Origin: Brevundimonas sp. SGAir0440
GTDB lineage: Bacteria; Pseudomonadota; Alphaproteobacteria; Caulobacterales; Caulobacteraceae
Reading direction: 5' to 3'
Length of the DNA: 64,000 bases
Assembly (NCBI RefSeq): GCF_005484585.1
Contig: NZ_CP039435.1
Coordinates: 868,001 to 932,000 of the forward strand
This document shows, in pieces, positions 1 to 8,243 of the stretch. A program made the position numbers and the translations under genes. Each line of letters opens with the position of its first letter. Positions within the stretch are counted from its first letter, which is position 1. Under the pieces are notes generated by a model that was not told the DNA's origin, ran no database searches, and worked only from the letters and a program-made list of their open reading frames with translations.

Positions 1-138
1 AAAGGACCGGCGCACCATGCGGGCGACAAGGCATTCCGACAGTTCGACAATCGGGGATCGGCCCCGAGCGAGACGGAACCACGAAACGGACGGAACCGGC
101 CTTCAGGCTTTGGTCCGCCCCTGCACACGGTAGCGCGA

Positions 139-1146
139 ATGAGAGATTTCAAGGGCATGAAGCGTCAGCGCGGACGCAATCGGAACAAGGCGGGCGCCAA
201 TAACGCCAACAACGCCAATCCGAATCGTTCGTGGGATTCGCAGGGCCCCGAGAACATCAAGGTCCGGGGCAACGCCCAGACGGTGTACGAGCGCTATCAG
301 CAGCTGGCCCGCGATGCGGCCTCCAGCGGCGACCGGGTGCTGGCCGAAAACTATCAGCAGCACGCCGAGCACTATTATCGCGTCCTGCGCGCGCTCCAGC
401 CGCAGCGGTCCTTCTCGGACATCGCCGCGCGCGAACAGTCCAACCAGGGCTTCGACATCGACTTCGAGGACGAATCGGGCGCCCAGGCCGCCGCCTTCGT
501 CGCCGCCCAGCAGGCCGCCGACCGTCAGGCCGCAGAGGCCGCCGAACGCGCCGAGCAGAACCAGAACCGCGACCGCGACTACAATCGCGACCGGGACCGG
601 GACCGGGATCGTGACAACCGCGACCGCGACCGCGATCAGAACCGCGATCGTGACCGTGACCAGAACCGCGACGGCCAGCAGCCGCGCGAACCCCGCGAGC
701 CGCGCGAGGGCGACGAGGTCCGCGCCGAGGGCGAGGGCGGCGGTCGTCGCGAAAGCCGCCGCGAACGCTGGGAGCGTCGGCGCGAGGAACGCAATCGCCG
801 CTTCGACAATCAGGACGGCGGCCAAGACGGCGCTGAGGGCGTAGCTCCTGCCTATGCCGAGGCCGACCGCGCCGAAGCCGTCAGCGAGGCGCCCGCCGCT
901 GAAGCCCCTGTGACTGAAACGCCGAGCGTCGAGGCGCCGGCCGCCGATGAACGGCCCGCACGCCGTCCGCGCCGCACCGCCGCCGCTGTCGCGGCGGATG
1001 AGGGCGACGCCCCGACCGCCCTGCCGGGCTTTCTGACCCGCGCGCCGGCGTCGTCGGCCCCGGCCGAGCAGGCCGAAGGCGAGGCGGCCCCGCGTCGCCG
1101 TGCGCCGCGCCGCAAGCCCGAAGCCGCCGCAGCCAGCGAAGACTGA
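139..1146 (+). CDS. DUF4167 domain-containing protein
   Basis: 335 residues. The N-terminus is basic (MKRQRGRNRNK) and is followed by the DUF4167 core at about residues 30-100, recognisable from the 'NAQTVYERYQQLARDA' and 'AENYQQHAEHYYR' segments. From about residue 140 it becomes a low-complexity Asn/Arg/Asp stretch of repeated RD dipeptides, then an acidic Ala/Pro/Glu tail ending in Arg-Pro patches. This layout (short conserved core, long disordered charged tail) is typical of the family in alphaproteobacteria; its function is unknown, though the basic and RD-rich parts suggest nucleic-acid or ribosome association (inference). The ATG at 139 has only a weak upstream purine stretch; the in-frame ATG at 157 is an alternative. 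In many alphaproteobacteria the gene lies between prmC and clpB; here both lie elsewhere in the window. Confidence 0.85.
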   Translation: MRDFKGMKRQRGRNRNKAGANNANNANPNRSWDSQGPENIKVRGNAQTVYERYQQLARDAASSGDRVLAENYQQHAEHYYRVLRALQPQRSFSDIAAREQSNQGFDIDFEDESGAQAAAFVAAQQAADRQAAEAAERAEQNQNRDRDYNRDRDRDRDRDNRDRDRDQNRDRDRDQNRDGQQPREPREPREGDEVRAEGEGGGRRESRRERWERRREERNRRFDNQDGGQDGAEGVAPAYAEADRAEAVSEAPAAEAPVTETPSVEAPAADERPARRPRRTAAAVAADEGDAPTALPGFLTRAPASSAPAEQAEGEAAPRRRAPRRKPEAAAASED

Positions 1147-1217
1147 TAGCAACCCAAGCGAGTATATTTACCTGAACGCAACCCCGGCGCGCCAAGATGG
1201 CGCGTCGGAGGGGCGTC

Positions 1218-2524
1218 ATGGATTTCGTCTTGCTTGTCTTGTCCCTGGCGCTGGCGGGGACCTGCGCCGGGATCTGGCTCTGGCTTCAGGCGCACGGGGT
1301 CGCCGAGCGCCTGCGTCGTGAGAACGCTCGGCTCGAAGCCCGCATCGTGCAGCAGACCCAAGGCCTGCGCCACGCCCTGACGACGGCCGAGGGCGAGGTC
1401 GATCGCCTGACCGCCGAGCTGCGGACGCGGGACGAAATCATGCAGGCCCTGGGGCGCGAATTGCGCAACCCGCTGACCACCATCATGGGCTTCTCTCAAT
1501 TATTGCGAGCCAACGACCAGGCCGACCCCCTGACCGCGCGTCAGGCTCAGTTCGTGCGTCAGATCGAGGCCGCGGCCGGCGTCCTGTTGGCTCTGATCGA
1601 GGAAAGCGAAGCCTTCATGGACGCTGACGGCGGCGGTTCGCCTTCGCTGCACCGCGTCGATCTGCGTCTGGCGCTGCGCCAGGTCTGCGATGGGCTGGAG
1701 GCGCAGGCGCGAGAAGCAGGGGTGACGCTGGCCTGTCCGCCGCCTGCCCACGGCCTGTGCGTCATGGCCGATCCGGGCCAGATCCGCCGCATCCTGCGCC
1801 GCTTGGTCGAGAACGCCCTGCGCCATTCGCCCGGCGGAGGCACGGTGCGCATGGAGATGTCGCGCGCCGAGGACCGGATCATCATCGCCATCCATGACGC
1901 CGGCATGAGTCTGACCGGGGCAGGCGACGACCGACCGTTCCGCCCGTTGGATGGTCGCGACGCCAGAGGCGGCACCGCCCTCGGCGTCGCCTCGGTCCAG
2001 CGGTTGACCGAGCGGATGGGCGGCGCCCTGACCATGGCGCGCGACCCCGGCGCGGGCGCGGTCTTTTCACTCAGCCTGCCGGCAGCCCCCGCGCCGGGTC
2101 TGGCGTCATCGCGTCAGGCGGTCGTGCTCTATATCGAGGACAATCCCGCCAACATCGCCCTGATGCGCCAGGCGGCGAGCGGCCTGGGCCTGACGCTGCA
2201 CGCCGCGACGACGGGACCGGAGGGCTGGATCTGGCGCGCGCGCTCAGACCCGATATCATCCTGCTCGACATCGGCCTGCCGGACATGGACGGCTATGAGG
2301 TCAAGGCGCGGCTGGGCGTCGACCCCCTGACGCGCCACGTGCCGGTCCTGGCGCTGACGGCGGCCGTCTCGGCGCCGGACCGGGCGCGCGGCCGCGCCTC
2401 CGGCTTCGACGCCTGGCTGGCCAAGCCGCTGGATCTGGCGGCCCTGGCTGCGGCGCTGAATACGGCCCTGAATACGGCCTTGGGCGGCCCGGAGGTTGAC
2501 GCCGACGGTCGCGAGAGGGCCTAA
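1218..2524 (+). pseudogene. Hybrid histidine kinase, degenerate and frameshifted
   Basis: One N-terminal membrane segment (residues 2-24), a coiled coil, a HisKA-like dimerisation helix, a HATPase domain (N-box NALRHSP, D-box DAGMS) and a C-terminal receiver domain. Two defects are visible. First, the H-box reads LGRELRNPL, so the phosphoacceptor His is Arg (residue 80, codon CGC; CAC would be His). Second, the receiver is split: the first frame runs to a stop at 2330, while the missing half (PDIILLDIGLPDMDG, with the acceptor Asp, and the Lys in AKPLD) continues in another frame to 2524. Reading one extra C near 2225 would restore GLDLARALRPD. The start at 1218 has a GGAGGGG Shine-Dalgarno sequence; the upstream ATG at 1197 does not. 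It could be a dead gene or a pseudokinase with a sequencing error. Confidence 0.8.
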
Positions 2525-2563
2525 GAGGCTTAAGTCCGCCTGGTTGCCCCAAGGGAAGCGTCG

Positions 2564-3238
2564 ATGTCCCGTTTCGTCTCGTTCCGCTCGCTCGCGCGTC
2601 GTCTGGCGCCGCTGGCCGTCCTGTGCGCCGTCGCCGCCTGCGCCTCGACCCCGCCGCCGCCACCCCCGCCGCCGTCCGGCGCATCGGGCGCGCTGATGGA
2701 CTGGCGCGGCGTCATTACCTCCGGCGACCGGGACCGTTACCGCCGGGTCGACGCCGCCTGGACCCTGGCCCTGCAACAGGCCAAGCGTCAGCGCGGCTCC
2801 GGCGACTTGAACAGCCTGGGCGATCTGATCGACCCCAAGGCCGACCGGCCCGGCGTCGCGCCCCTGCCCGGCGACTATCGCTGCCGCACGGTCAAACTGG
2901 GCACCCAGGGGGGCGAGGACGGGCTCGGTTACGTCGTCTACGGCTGGTTCGCCTGCCGCATCGAACAGACGCCGAAAGGCTTGAAGTTCTCCAAGCTAAC
3001 CGGCTCGCAGCGCCCCTCCGGCCTGCTCTTTCCCGAAGACGACCGCCATATGGTGATGCTCGGCTCGCTGGCCCTGGCGCAGGAGCCGGCCGCCAACACC
3101 TATGGCCGCAACCCCGACCGCGATTTGGTCGCCATCCTGCAACGCATCGGCGAGGCGCGGTGGCGCCTGGTCCTGCCGTGGCCCAACACCGAATCCAATC
3201 TGGACCTGATCGAGCTGGTCCCGGCGCCGCGCGGCTAA
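2564..3238 (+). CDS. DUF4893 lipoprotein (first of a tandem pair)
   Basis: 224 residues. A signal peptide of 20-25 residues ends in a lipobox-like VAACAS, followed by a run of eight prolines, so the mature protein is probably lipid-anchored. The body matches DUF4893: DWRGVITSGDRDRYRR near residue 45, 'GDYRCRTVKLG', 'WFACRIE', 'GSQRPSG' and a terminal 'RLVLPWPNTESNLDLIEL'. Function unknown; periplasmic or envelope location is inferred. The next gene, 60 bases downstream, is a clear paralogue with the same block order (YRCRT.KMG, WFACSVE, GSQRTRG, RLVLPWP), so this is a local duplication. The start has an AGGGAAGCGTCG upstream region that serves as a ribosome site. Confidence 0.8.
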   Translation: MSRFVSFRSLARRLAPLAVLCAVAACASTPPPPPPPPSGASGALMDWRGVITSGDRDRYRRVDAAWTLALQQAKRQRGSGDLNSLGDLIDPKADRPGVAPLPGDYRCRTVKLGTQGGEDGLGYVVYGWFACRIEQTPKGLKFSKLTGSQRPSGLLFPEDDRHMVMLGSLALAQEPAANTYGRNPDRDLVAILQRIGEARWRLVLPWPNTESNLDLIELVPAPRG

Positions 3239-3298
3239 GGTTCGGCTGAACCTCGGGCGCCCTGTCACGTTCGGTCAGGGCAACCGATGGAGACGCTG

Positions 3299-4054
3299 AT
3301 GCGCCGCACCCCTCTGGCCGTTCTGGCCCTGATGACCACCACGGCCCTGGCGGCCTGTGGCGACGACCGTCCCGCAAGCCCGGCCGCTCCCGCGACGCCG
3401 GCCGCTCCCGCTTCTCCGGCGACCTCTGCCTCTCCGGCCGATCCCGCCACGCCCGCTTCGGCAGCGGTGCCCCAGCAGCCCGCGACGTCCGCAGGCGGCA
3501 TGCAGGGCGGAACCGACGACTGGCGTCAGGTCGCCAAGGCCGCCGATGCCAGCCTGCTTGGCCGGCTGGATCAGGCCTGGCGCATGGCCCGCGCCGAAGC
3601 CGAGGACGGCGGCTTCTCGCGTCAGGTCGAGGCTCTGGGGCCGCTCGCCGACCCGAACGCCGCCCAGACGGGCCGCATCCAACCCGGCCCCGGAACCTAT
3701 CGCTGCCGCACCATCAAGATGGGCCGCCGTGTCGAGGGCCAGGGACTGGCCTATGTCGAATATCCCTGGTTCGCCTGTTCGGTCGAGCTGACGCCCGGCG
3801 GCGATCTGGTCCTGACCAAGACGACGGGATCGCAGCGCACGCGCGGCCTGATCTATCCCGACACCGACCGCCGCGCCGTCTATGTCGGCGCCCAGGCCTG
3901 GGGCGCCGACGAGAAGACCTTCCCCGCCTACGGCGACAAGGCCGAACGCGATCAGGTCGGCGTCATCGAACGCATCGGCCAGAACCGCTGGCGCTTGGTC
4001 CTGCCGTGGCCCAAGCAGGAAGCTAAGCTGGAGCTGCTCGAGATCACCGGCTAG
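3299..4054 (+). CDS. DUF4893 lipoprotein (second of a tandem pair)
   Basis: 251 residues from the ATG at 3299, preferred over 3287 because GGAG lies six bases upstream. The signal peptide ends in LAACGDD, a good lipobox. A Pro/Ala/Ser-rich linker (residues 25-60, with repeated PAAPA/PASP units) precedes the DUF4893 body: DDWRQVAKAADAS, 'YRCRTIKMG', 'WFACSVELTPGG', 'GSQRTRGLIYPD', 'RLVLPWPKQEAKLELLEI'. It differs from its upstream paralogue mainly by the long linker and a more divergent N-terminus. No catalytic motif can be seen. The stop overlaps the end of the convergent gene at 4051 by four bases. Confidence 0.8.
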   Translation: MRRTPLAVLALMTTTALAACGDDRPASPAAPATPAAPASPATSASPADPATPASAAVPQQPATSAGGMQGGTDDWRQVAKAADASLLGRLDQAWRMARAEAEDGGFSRQVEALGPLADPNAAQTGRIQPGPGTYRCRTIKMGRRVEGQGLAYVEYPWFACSVELTPGGDLVLTKTTGSQRTRGLIYPDTDRRAVYVGAQAWGADEKTFPAYGDKAERDQVGVIERIGQNRWRLVLPWPKQEAKLELLEITG

Positions 4055-4527
4055 CGCGCGCCGGTCGAGCGGGCGATCGCGGCGCGCATGCCCTCGGCGT
4101 GAAGCGCGCCTGACGGGGCGATCTTGGTGTTCGGCGTTTCGCTGGGTCCCAGATCGGCGGTGCGATCCTCCGGCCCGGTCCAGCTCGGGCTTTCGGCCTT
4201 GCGACGGACGGCCTCGCGCAGATTATCGGTCGCCGTCGCGGATGCCCCGCCGGATTCAGAGCCGGCTTTCCGCCGGTCCATCTCATTGGCGACGCGGGCG
4301 ATGGCCTCGGTCAGCAGCGCCTTCTTTTCACGCGCGCCCGTATCCGGGCCGCTCTCTCCCGCACGAACGCGTCCTCGGATCTGACGCTGCACCCGGTCGC
4401 GCCGCGCGCGCAGCCGCCCGATCAGGTCGCGCAACTCCGCCTGCGAACGCTCGGCCAGCGCCTTCGTCTGTTCGACCATATCCGCCTCGTCGCGATCCAG
4501 CGCGCGCGGGTTTGGGGTCTTGGACAT
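4051..4527 (-). CDS. Conserved hypothetical, charged helical protein
   Basis: 158 residues from the ATG at 4527, which follows GGGAG with good spacing; the longer reading to 4620 has no ribosome site. The sequence is hydrophilic and Arg/Glu/Ala-rich, with a probable coiled coil from residue 14 to 75 (LRDLIGRLRARRDRVQRQIR) and a low-complexity C-terminal half. There is no signal peptide, membrane segment or recognised motif. It resembles short coiled-coil hypotheticals that occur in alphaproteobacteria, but I do not recognise a named family. It lies tail to tail with the second DUF4893 gene and head to tail after the serine hydrolase at 4617-6269. Confidence 0.65.
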   Translation of the reverse strand: MSKTPNPRALDRDEADMVEQTKALAERSQAELRDLIGRLRARRDRVQRQIRGRVRAGESGPDTGAREKKALLTEAIARVANEMDRRKAGSESGGASATATDNLREAVRRKAESPSWTGPEDRTADLGPSETPNTKIAPSGALHAEGMRAAIARSTGAR

Positions 4528-4616
4528 GACGGTCTCCCTTTCGATTGATGGGAAGACAGCGTCAGGACGCCAGGGCCGTTCCGGTTTGCGACCCTGGGTC
4601 ACAGGGTCGTCCGAGG

Positions 4617-6269
4617 TCACACGCGCGTCAGTCTCAGGTCCTGATAGTCGTAGCTGAAGTCGATGTCGGGGCTGACCCCCTTCACCGTCGCGGTCGCCGG
4701 TTTGGCGGTCAGGATCGAGAAGGTGACGAAGGCGTCCTCCTCGCGCTTGTCCGGGAAACGGGTGCGGAAGGTCTCGCCGTCATACGGCTCCAGCCAGCCT
4801 TGCAGGGCGGGCGTATGGGTGAAGCTCAGCCACAGGCCGCTCTTGCGGTTGCGGCCGCGTCCCTCGGTCTTGGGCGCAATGACGATGTCGCCGTACCACG
4901 GGTCGCGCCAGGTTCCGGCGTAGGCTTCGAGCGGCATGGACGGGGGTGCGCCGGCCGCCTGTTTGGCGTCGATCTCGGCGGCGGCGGCGATGGATTTCGC
5001 ATTGCCCTCGGCCTCCAGCTTTTTGGAGTCCGCGATCCAGTCCACATCGACCTTGCCCATGCAGATGTCGGTGATGCCGGACCGCAAGGCGCGCAGTAGG
5101 AAGCTCTCCTCGGCGTTGGAGAAGACGCTGAAGCCGGTCTTGCGGCCGGGGATCAGCACCGTGGCGGAAATCCCGCCGGGCGAGCCGCCGCCATGGCTGG
5201 CGATCCGCTCGCCGCGATAGTCCTGAACCTGCAGCCCCATGGCATAGGTCGAGGCGATGGATCGGTTGGGCAGTTCCGCTGTCGGTCCGGCCGACGACCC
5301 GACGATGATGTTGGGGCGATACATCTCGCGCGCCGCATCCTCGGAATACAGCCGTGTCCCGTCGGGCAGCTTGCCGTCGTTGAGCCGCACGGCGATCCAT
5401 TTGGCCCAGTCGGTCGCGGTGGTGCAGATGCCGCCCGCCGCCGCCGCCGAATCCCAGTTCCAGACCTCGACGATGGACTTGGCGATCGGCGTCATCGCGC
5501 CCTGATAACGCAGCGGCGGCCCGACCCGGCCGTGGGGCAGGGCGGACTTGGACGCATCGGCCAGACGCGCCAGCGGCACGGTTTCGGTCATCCCAACCTT
5601 GTCCAGGATACGCGTCTGGACGAAGGCCTCCCAACTCATCCCCGACACGGCCTCCAGCACCGCGCCCGCGACCACGAACATCAGGTTGCAATAGTGGTAT
5701 CGCGCCCGGAACCCGTCCTCGATCGGCACGAAGGCCGCCTGGGCCAGCACCTCGGCGCGGGTGCGGTCCGAGTTGGGCCAGAACAGCAGGTCGCCGGCGC
5801 CCAGGCCGAACCCGGCCCGGTGGCTCAGCGTATCGCGCACCGTGATGTGCTCGCCGATGTAGGGATCGGACAGGGTGAAGCCGGGCAGATAGGTCCGGAC
5901 CGGTTCGTCCCACTTCACCTTGCCCTCGTCGACCAGGATGGCCAGGGCGGCGGCGGTGACGTTCTTGGTGTTGGAGGCGATGGCGAACAGGGTGTGCTCA
6001 TCGGCCCGCGCCGGCTCGCCCTGAACCTTGACGCCATAACCGCGCGCCAGAACAGTCGCCCCGTCCTTGACCACCGCGACGCCCAGCGCCGGCTGATCGG
6101 GCCAGGCCGCCATGCACTTGGCCACATAGGCGTCCACCGCCGCCGCCAGCGACGCATCATCGTTCGCCGGCGCGCTCTGAGCTGTCGTTTGGGCGAACAC
6201 TGGCCCCGCCGCCAGCGCCGCCGCGCCTCCGGAAGCGAACAGGGTGCGGCGCGACAGACGAAGGGACAT
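4617..6269 (-). CDS. Beta-lactamase-fold serine hydrolase (class C/esterase type), exported
   Basis: 550 residues. The start at 6269 gives MSLRLSRRTLFASGG, a twin-arginine-like signal (SRRTLF) with a cleavage region after PVFAQ. The beta-lactamase domain has the SxxK motif SNTK, the second-box Tyr in YHYCN (YxN), and HGGG near the C-terminal end of the domain as the third box. The C-terminal 150 residues form a lipocalin-like extension seen in many such peptidase/esterase proteins ('YAGTWRDPWYGD'). Such proteins are D-aminopeptidases, esterases or penicillin-binding-like enzymes; resistance to beta-lactams is not implied. A divergent MarR gene starts 111 bases away, which makes it a possible regulatory target. 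Confidence 0.85.
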   Translation of the reverse strand: MSLRLSRRTLFASGGAAALAAGPVFAQTTAQSAPANDDASLAAAVDAYVAKCMAAWPDQPALGVAVVKDGATVLARGYGVKVQGEPARADEHTLFAIASNTKNVTAAALAILVDEGKVKWDEPVRTYLPGFTLSDPYIGEHITVRDTLSHRAGFGLGAGDLLFWPNSDRTRAEVLAQAAFVPIEDGFRARYHYCNLMFVVAGAVLEAVSGMSWEAFVQTRILDKVGMTETVPLARLADASKSALPHGRVGPPLRYQGAMTPIAKSIVEVWNWDSAAAAGGICTTATDWAKWIAVRLNDGKLPDGTRLYSEDAAREMYRPNIIVGSSAGPTAELPNRSIASTYAMGLQVQDYRGERIASHGGGSPGGISATVLIPGRKTGFSVFSNAEESFLLRALRSGITDICMGKVDVDWIADSKKLEAEGNAKSIAAAAEIDAKQAAGAPPSMPLEAYAGTWRDPWYGDIVIAPKTEGRGRNRKSGLWLSFTHTPALQGWLEPYDGETFRTRFPDKREEDAFVTFSILTAKPATATVKGVSPDIDFSYDYQDLRLTRV

Positions 6270-6343
6270 GGCGAACTCCAGCAAAGACCGCCGGACGCTA
6301 GCGCCCCGCCCGCCCAAGGCCAAGTGCTGCTGACAAAAGGGGA

Positions 6344-6372
6344 TTGACGATAAATATAAGCACTTATATATA
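6344..6372 (+). promoter_or_regulatory. MarR gene promoter with overlapping palindrome
   Basis: TTGACG at 6344-6349 and TATATA at 6367-6372 are 17 bases apart. Inside lies the inverted repeat TATAAG-CA-CTTATA (6355-6368), a good candidate operator for the MarR product. The -10 ends seven bases before the ATG at 6380, so the transcript is probably leaderless. The palindrome also sits upstream of the divergent serine hydrolase, which may share the control. Confidence 0.6.
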
Positions 6373-6379
6373 AGCCCTC

Positions 6380-6856
6380 ATGTTGTCTGCATCACCCACA
6401 CTCGGAACGCTATTGCGCCATCTGATCGATCTTCTGGATGGAGAGGTCGAGGCGGCCTATGCGGCCTCTGGCCTGAATTGGCGTCCCCGCTACACGCCGA
6501 TCCTTCGCGTCCTGATGCGCGACGGCGGGCAGTCGATCAAGACCATCGCGCAGCAGATCGGCATCAGCCATTCGGCCGTCAGTCAGACCGTGACCCAGAT
6601 GGTCAAGGACGAGCTGGTTCTGCTGAAGCCCGGCGCCGACGCGCGCGAGCGGATCGTGATGCTGACCGCCAAGACCGAAGCGATGATCCCGCGGCTGAAA
6701 CGTCAATGGTCGGCCGTGAACCAGGCGGCCGAGACGCTGGACCATGAGCTGTCGGCGCCCCTCTCCGGCGTGGTCAAGGAGGCCATCGCCGCCCTGACGG
6801 ATCAACCCTTCGGCCAACGCATTCAAGCCGCTGCAAAGACGCAGTCGGCCGTCTAA
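6380..6856 (+). CDS. MarR-family transcriptional regulator
   Basis: 158 residues. The winged helix-turn-helix occupies residues 40-105: 'SIKTIAQQIGISHSAVSQTVTQMVKDELV' is the recognition region and 'DARERIVMLT' the wing. Flanking helices (1-30 and 110-158) would form the dimer interface. There is no Shine-Dalgarno sequence and the predicted transcription start is essentially at the ATG, so it is probably translated as a leaderless message. It is followed after 26 bases by an exported S41 protease on the same strand and diverges from the serine hydrolase, so both are possible regulon members. The ligand cannot be inferred. Confidence 0.85.
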   Translation: MLSASPTLGTLLRHLIDLLDGEVEAAYAASGLNWRPRYTPILRVLMRDGGQSIKTIAQQIGISHSAVSQTVTQMVKDELVLLKPGADARERIVMLTAKTEAMIPRLKRQWSAVNQAAETLDHELSAPLSGVVKEAIAALTDQPFGQRIQAAAKTQSAV

Positions 6857-6882
6857 CCTCAACCCCTCCACCGGAATCTGTC

Positions 6883-8238
6883 ATGCAATCCAAGCTGCTT
6901 AGCGCCGCTGCGATGGCGCTCGCCCTGATGGGCGTCCAAGGCGTCGTTCCCGACAAGGCCCACGCTCAGGCCCGCCCTCCCGTCGTTTCGTCCGCGCCGG
7001 TCGAACTGTCCGCGACCCAGCGCGCTGCGGTCCTGAGCGCGATCCGACAGGCGGTTCGGTCTTCTTACGTCTTTCCCGACCGGGTGCCGGCGATCCTTGC
7101 TCGGTTGGACGCCGCCCAGACGTCCGGCCGCTACGACGTGTCCTCGCCCAACGAACTGGCGGGGCTGATCAGCGGCGACCTGAGAGAAGTCAGTCAGGAC
7201 GGTCACGTCTATCTGGAATATGCGCCCGATCGCTTCGCCGCCGCCTCGGCCGGCGCCGACGCGACCCAAGCCCTCTCAGAGATCGACGCCGCCGCCGCCC
7301 GTCGCGACAACCACGGTCTCAGCGCCATGGAAATCCTGCCCGGCAACGTCCGCTATCTGAAAATCGACGCCTTCCATTGGGTCTCGGACGAAACGGGCCG
7401 CGCCTACGACGACGCCATGCGGTTCCTGAAGGGCGGCGACGCGGTCATCATCGACCTGCGGGGCAATGGCGGCGGAGCGTCCGAGGCGGTCCAGTATCTG
7501 GTCAGCCACTTCCTTCAGGCCGGGACGCTGGAGATCACCTTCCTGAAGGCCGGGCAAGAGCCGGTGCAGACGCGCGCGCTCGACAATCTACCCGCCGGGC
7601 GACTGAACGGCACGCCCCTGTATGTACTGATCGACCAGGCCTCGGCCTCTGCGGCGGAATCCTTCGCCTATGACGTTCAGCAGTTCAAACTCGGCCGGCT
7701 GGTGGGAGCCAAGACGGCGGGCGCCGCCAACAACAATGACTTCTTGCCCATCGCGCCGAGCTTCATGCTCAGCCTGTCGGTCGGCCGACCCGTTCACGCG
7801 GTCAGCGGCGGCAACTGGGAGGGCGTCGGCGTGGCGCCGGACACCCCGACTTCCTCCGTCCAGGCGCTGGACGCCGCCCAGGCCGAGGCCCTGCGCGGCT
7901 TGCTGTCGACGACGACGTCAGACGCCGCCAAGACGGACTACGCCTGGGCCCTGACTGCGGTCGAGGCGCGCCTAAACCCGCCCGTGACCGACGCCGCCCT
8001 GCTGCAATCCGCGCCCGGCGCCTATCGCAACTATGTGGTCACGATGCAGGACGGCACCCTGGTCGTCGCCCGGCCCGGCCACCCGCTGTGGCCCGCGCCG
8101 CGCAAGCTGCAAGCGCTGACCGCCGACGGCCTGTTTGCAGTCGAGGGTCTCGGCGTCCTGCGCATCGGCTTCAAGGACGGCGCCCTGCAACTGTGGTGGA
8201 AGGACGAGCCCGCGCCGCGCACCATCCCGAAGACCTGA
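6883..8238 (+). CDS. S41 family (IRBP-like) C-terminal processing peptidase, exported
   Basis: 451 residues with a signal peptide ending near 'KAHAQA' (residue 29). The N-terminal helical domain (residues 40-120, 'VRSSYVFPDRVPAIL') matches the retinol-binding-protein-like branch of S41. The protease core has 'DAVIIDLRGNGGG' (residues 185-197), 'LIDQASASAAESFAY' with the nucleophile Ser within SAAES, and a downstream 'KTAGAANN'. No PDZ domain is evident. A roughly 90-residue C-terminal domain follows, as in related exported S41 proteins. Periplasmic location is inferred. It lies 26 bases after the MarR gene and probably shares its transcript. Only five bases separate it from the convergent BCCT gene. 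Confidence 0.85.
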   Translation: MQSKLLSAAAMALALMGVQGVVPDKAHAQARPPVVSSAPVELSATQRAAVLSAIRQAVRSSYVFPDRVPAILARLDAAQTSGRYDVSSPNELAGLISGDLREVSQDGHVYLEYAPDRFAAASAGADATQALSEIDAAAARRDNHGLSAMEILPGNVRYLKIDAFHWVSDETGRAYDDAMRFLKGGDAVIIDLRGNGGGASEAVQYLVSHFLQAGTLEITFLKAGQEPVQTRALDNLPAGRLNGTPLYVLIDQASASAAESFAYDVQQFKLGRLVGAKTAGAANNNDFLPIAPSFMLSLSVGRPVHAVSGGNWEGVGVAPDTPTSSVQALDAAQAEALRGLLSTTTSDAAKTDYAWALTAVEARLNPPVTDAALLQSAPGAYRNYVVTMQDGTLVVARPGHPLWPAPRKLQALTADGLFAVEGLGVLRIGFKDGALQLWWKDEPAPRTIPKT

Positions 8239-8243
8239 GGTCT

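Noticed and set aside
580..680. Possible tandem DNA repeat of CGCGACCG words
   Set aside because: It is explained by the Arg-Asp repeats of the DUF4167 protein within its reading frame.
4617..6269. Antibiotic-resistance beta-lactamase
   Set aside because: The fold and SxxK motif are shared with esterases and peptidases; length, C-terminal lipocalin-like domain and twin-arginine-like signal fit the latter, so a resistance claim is not supported.
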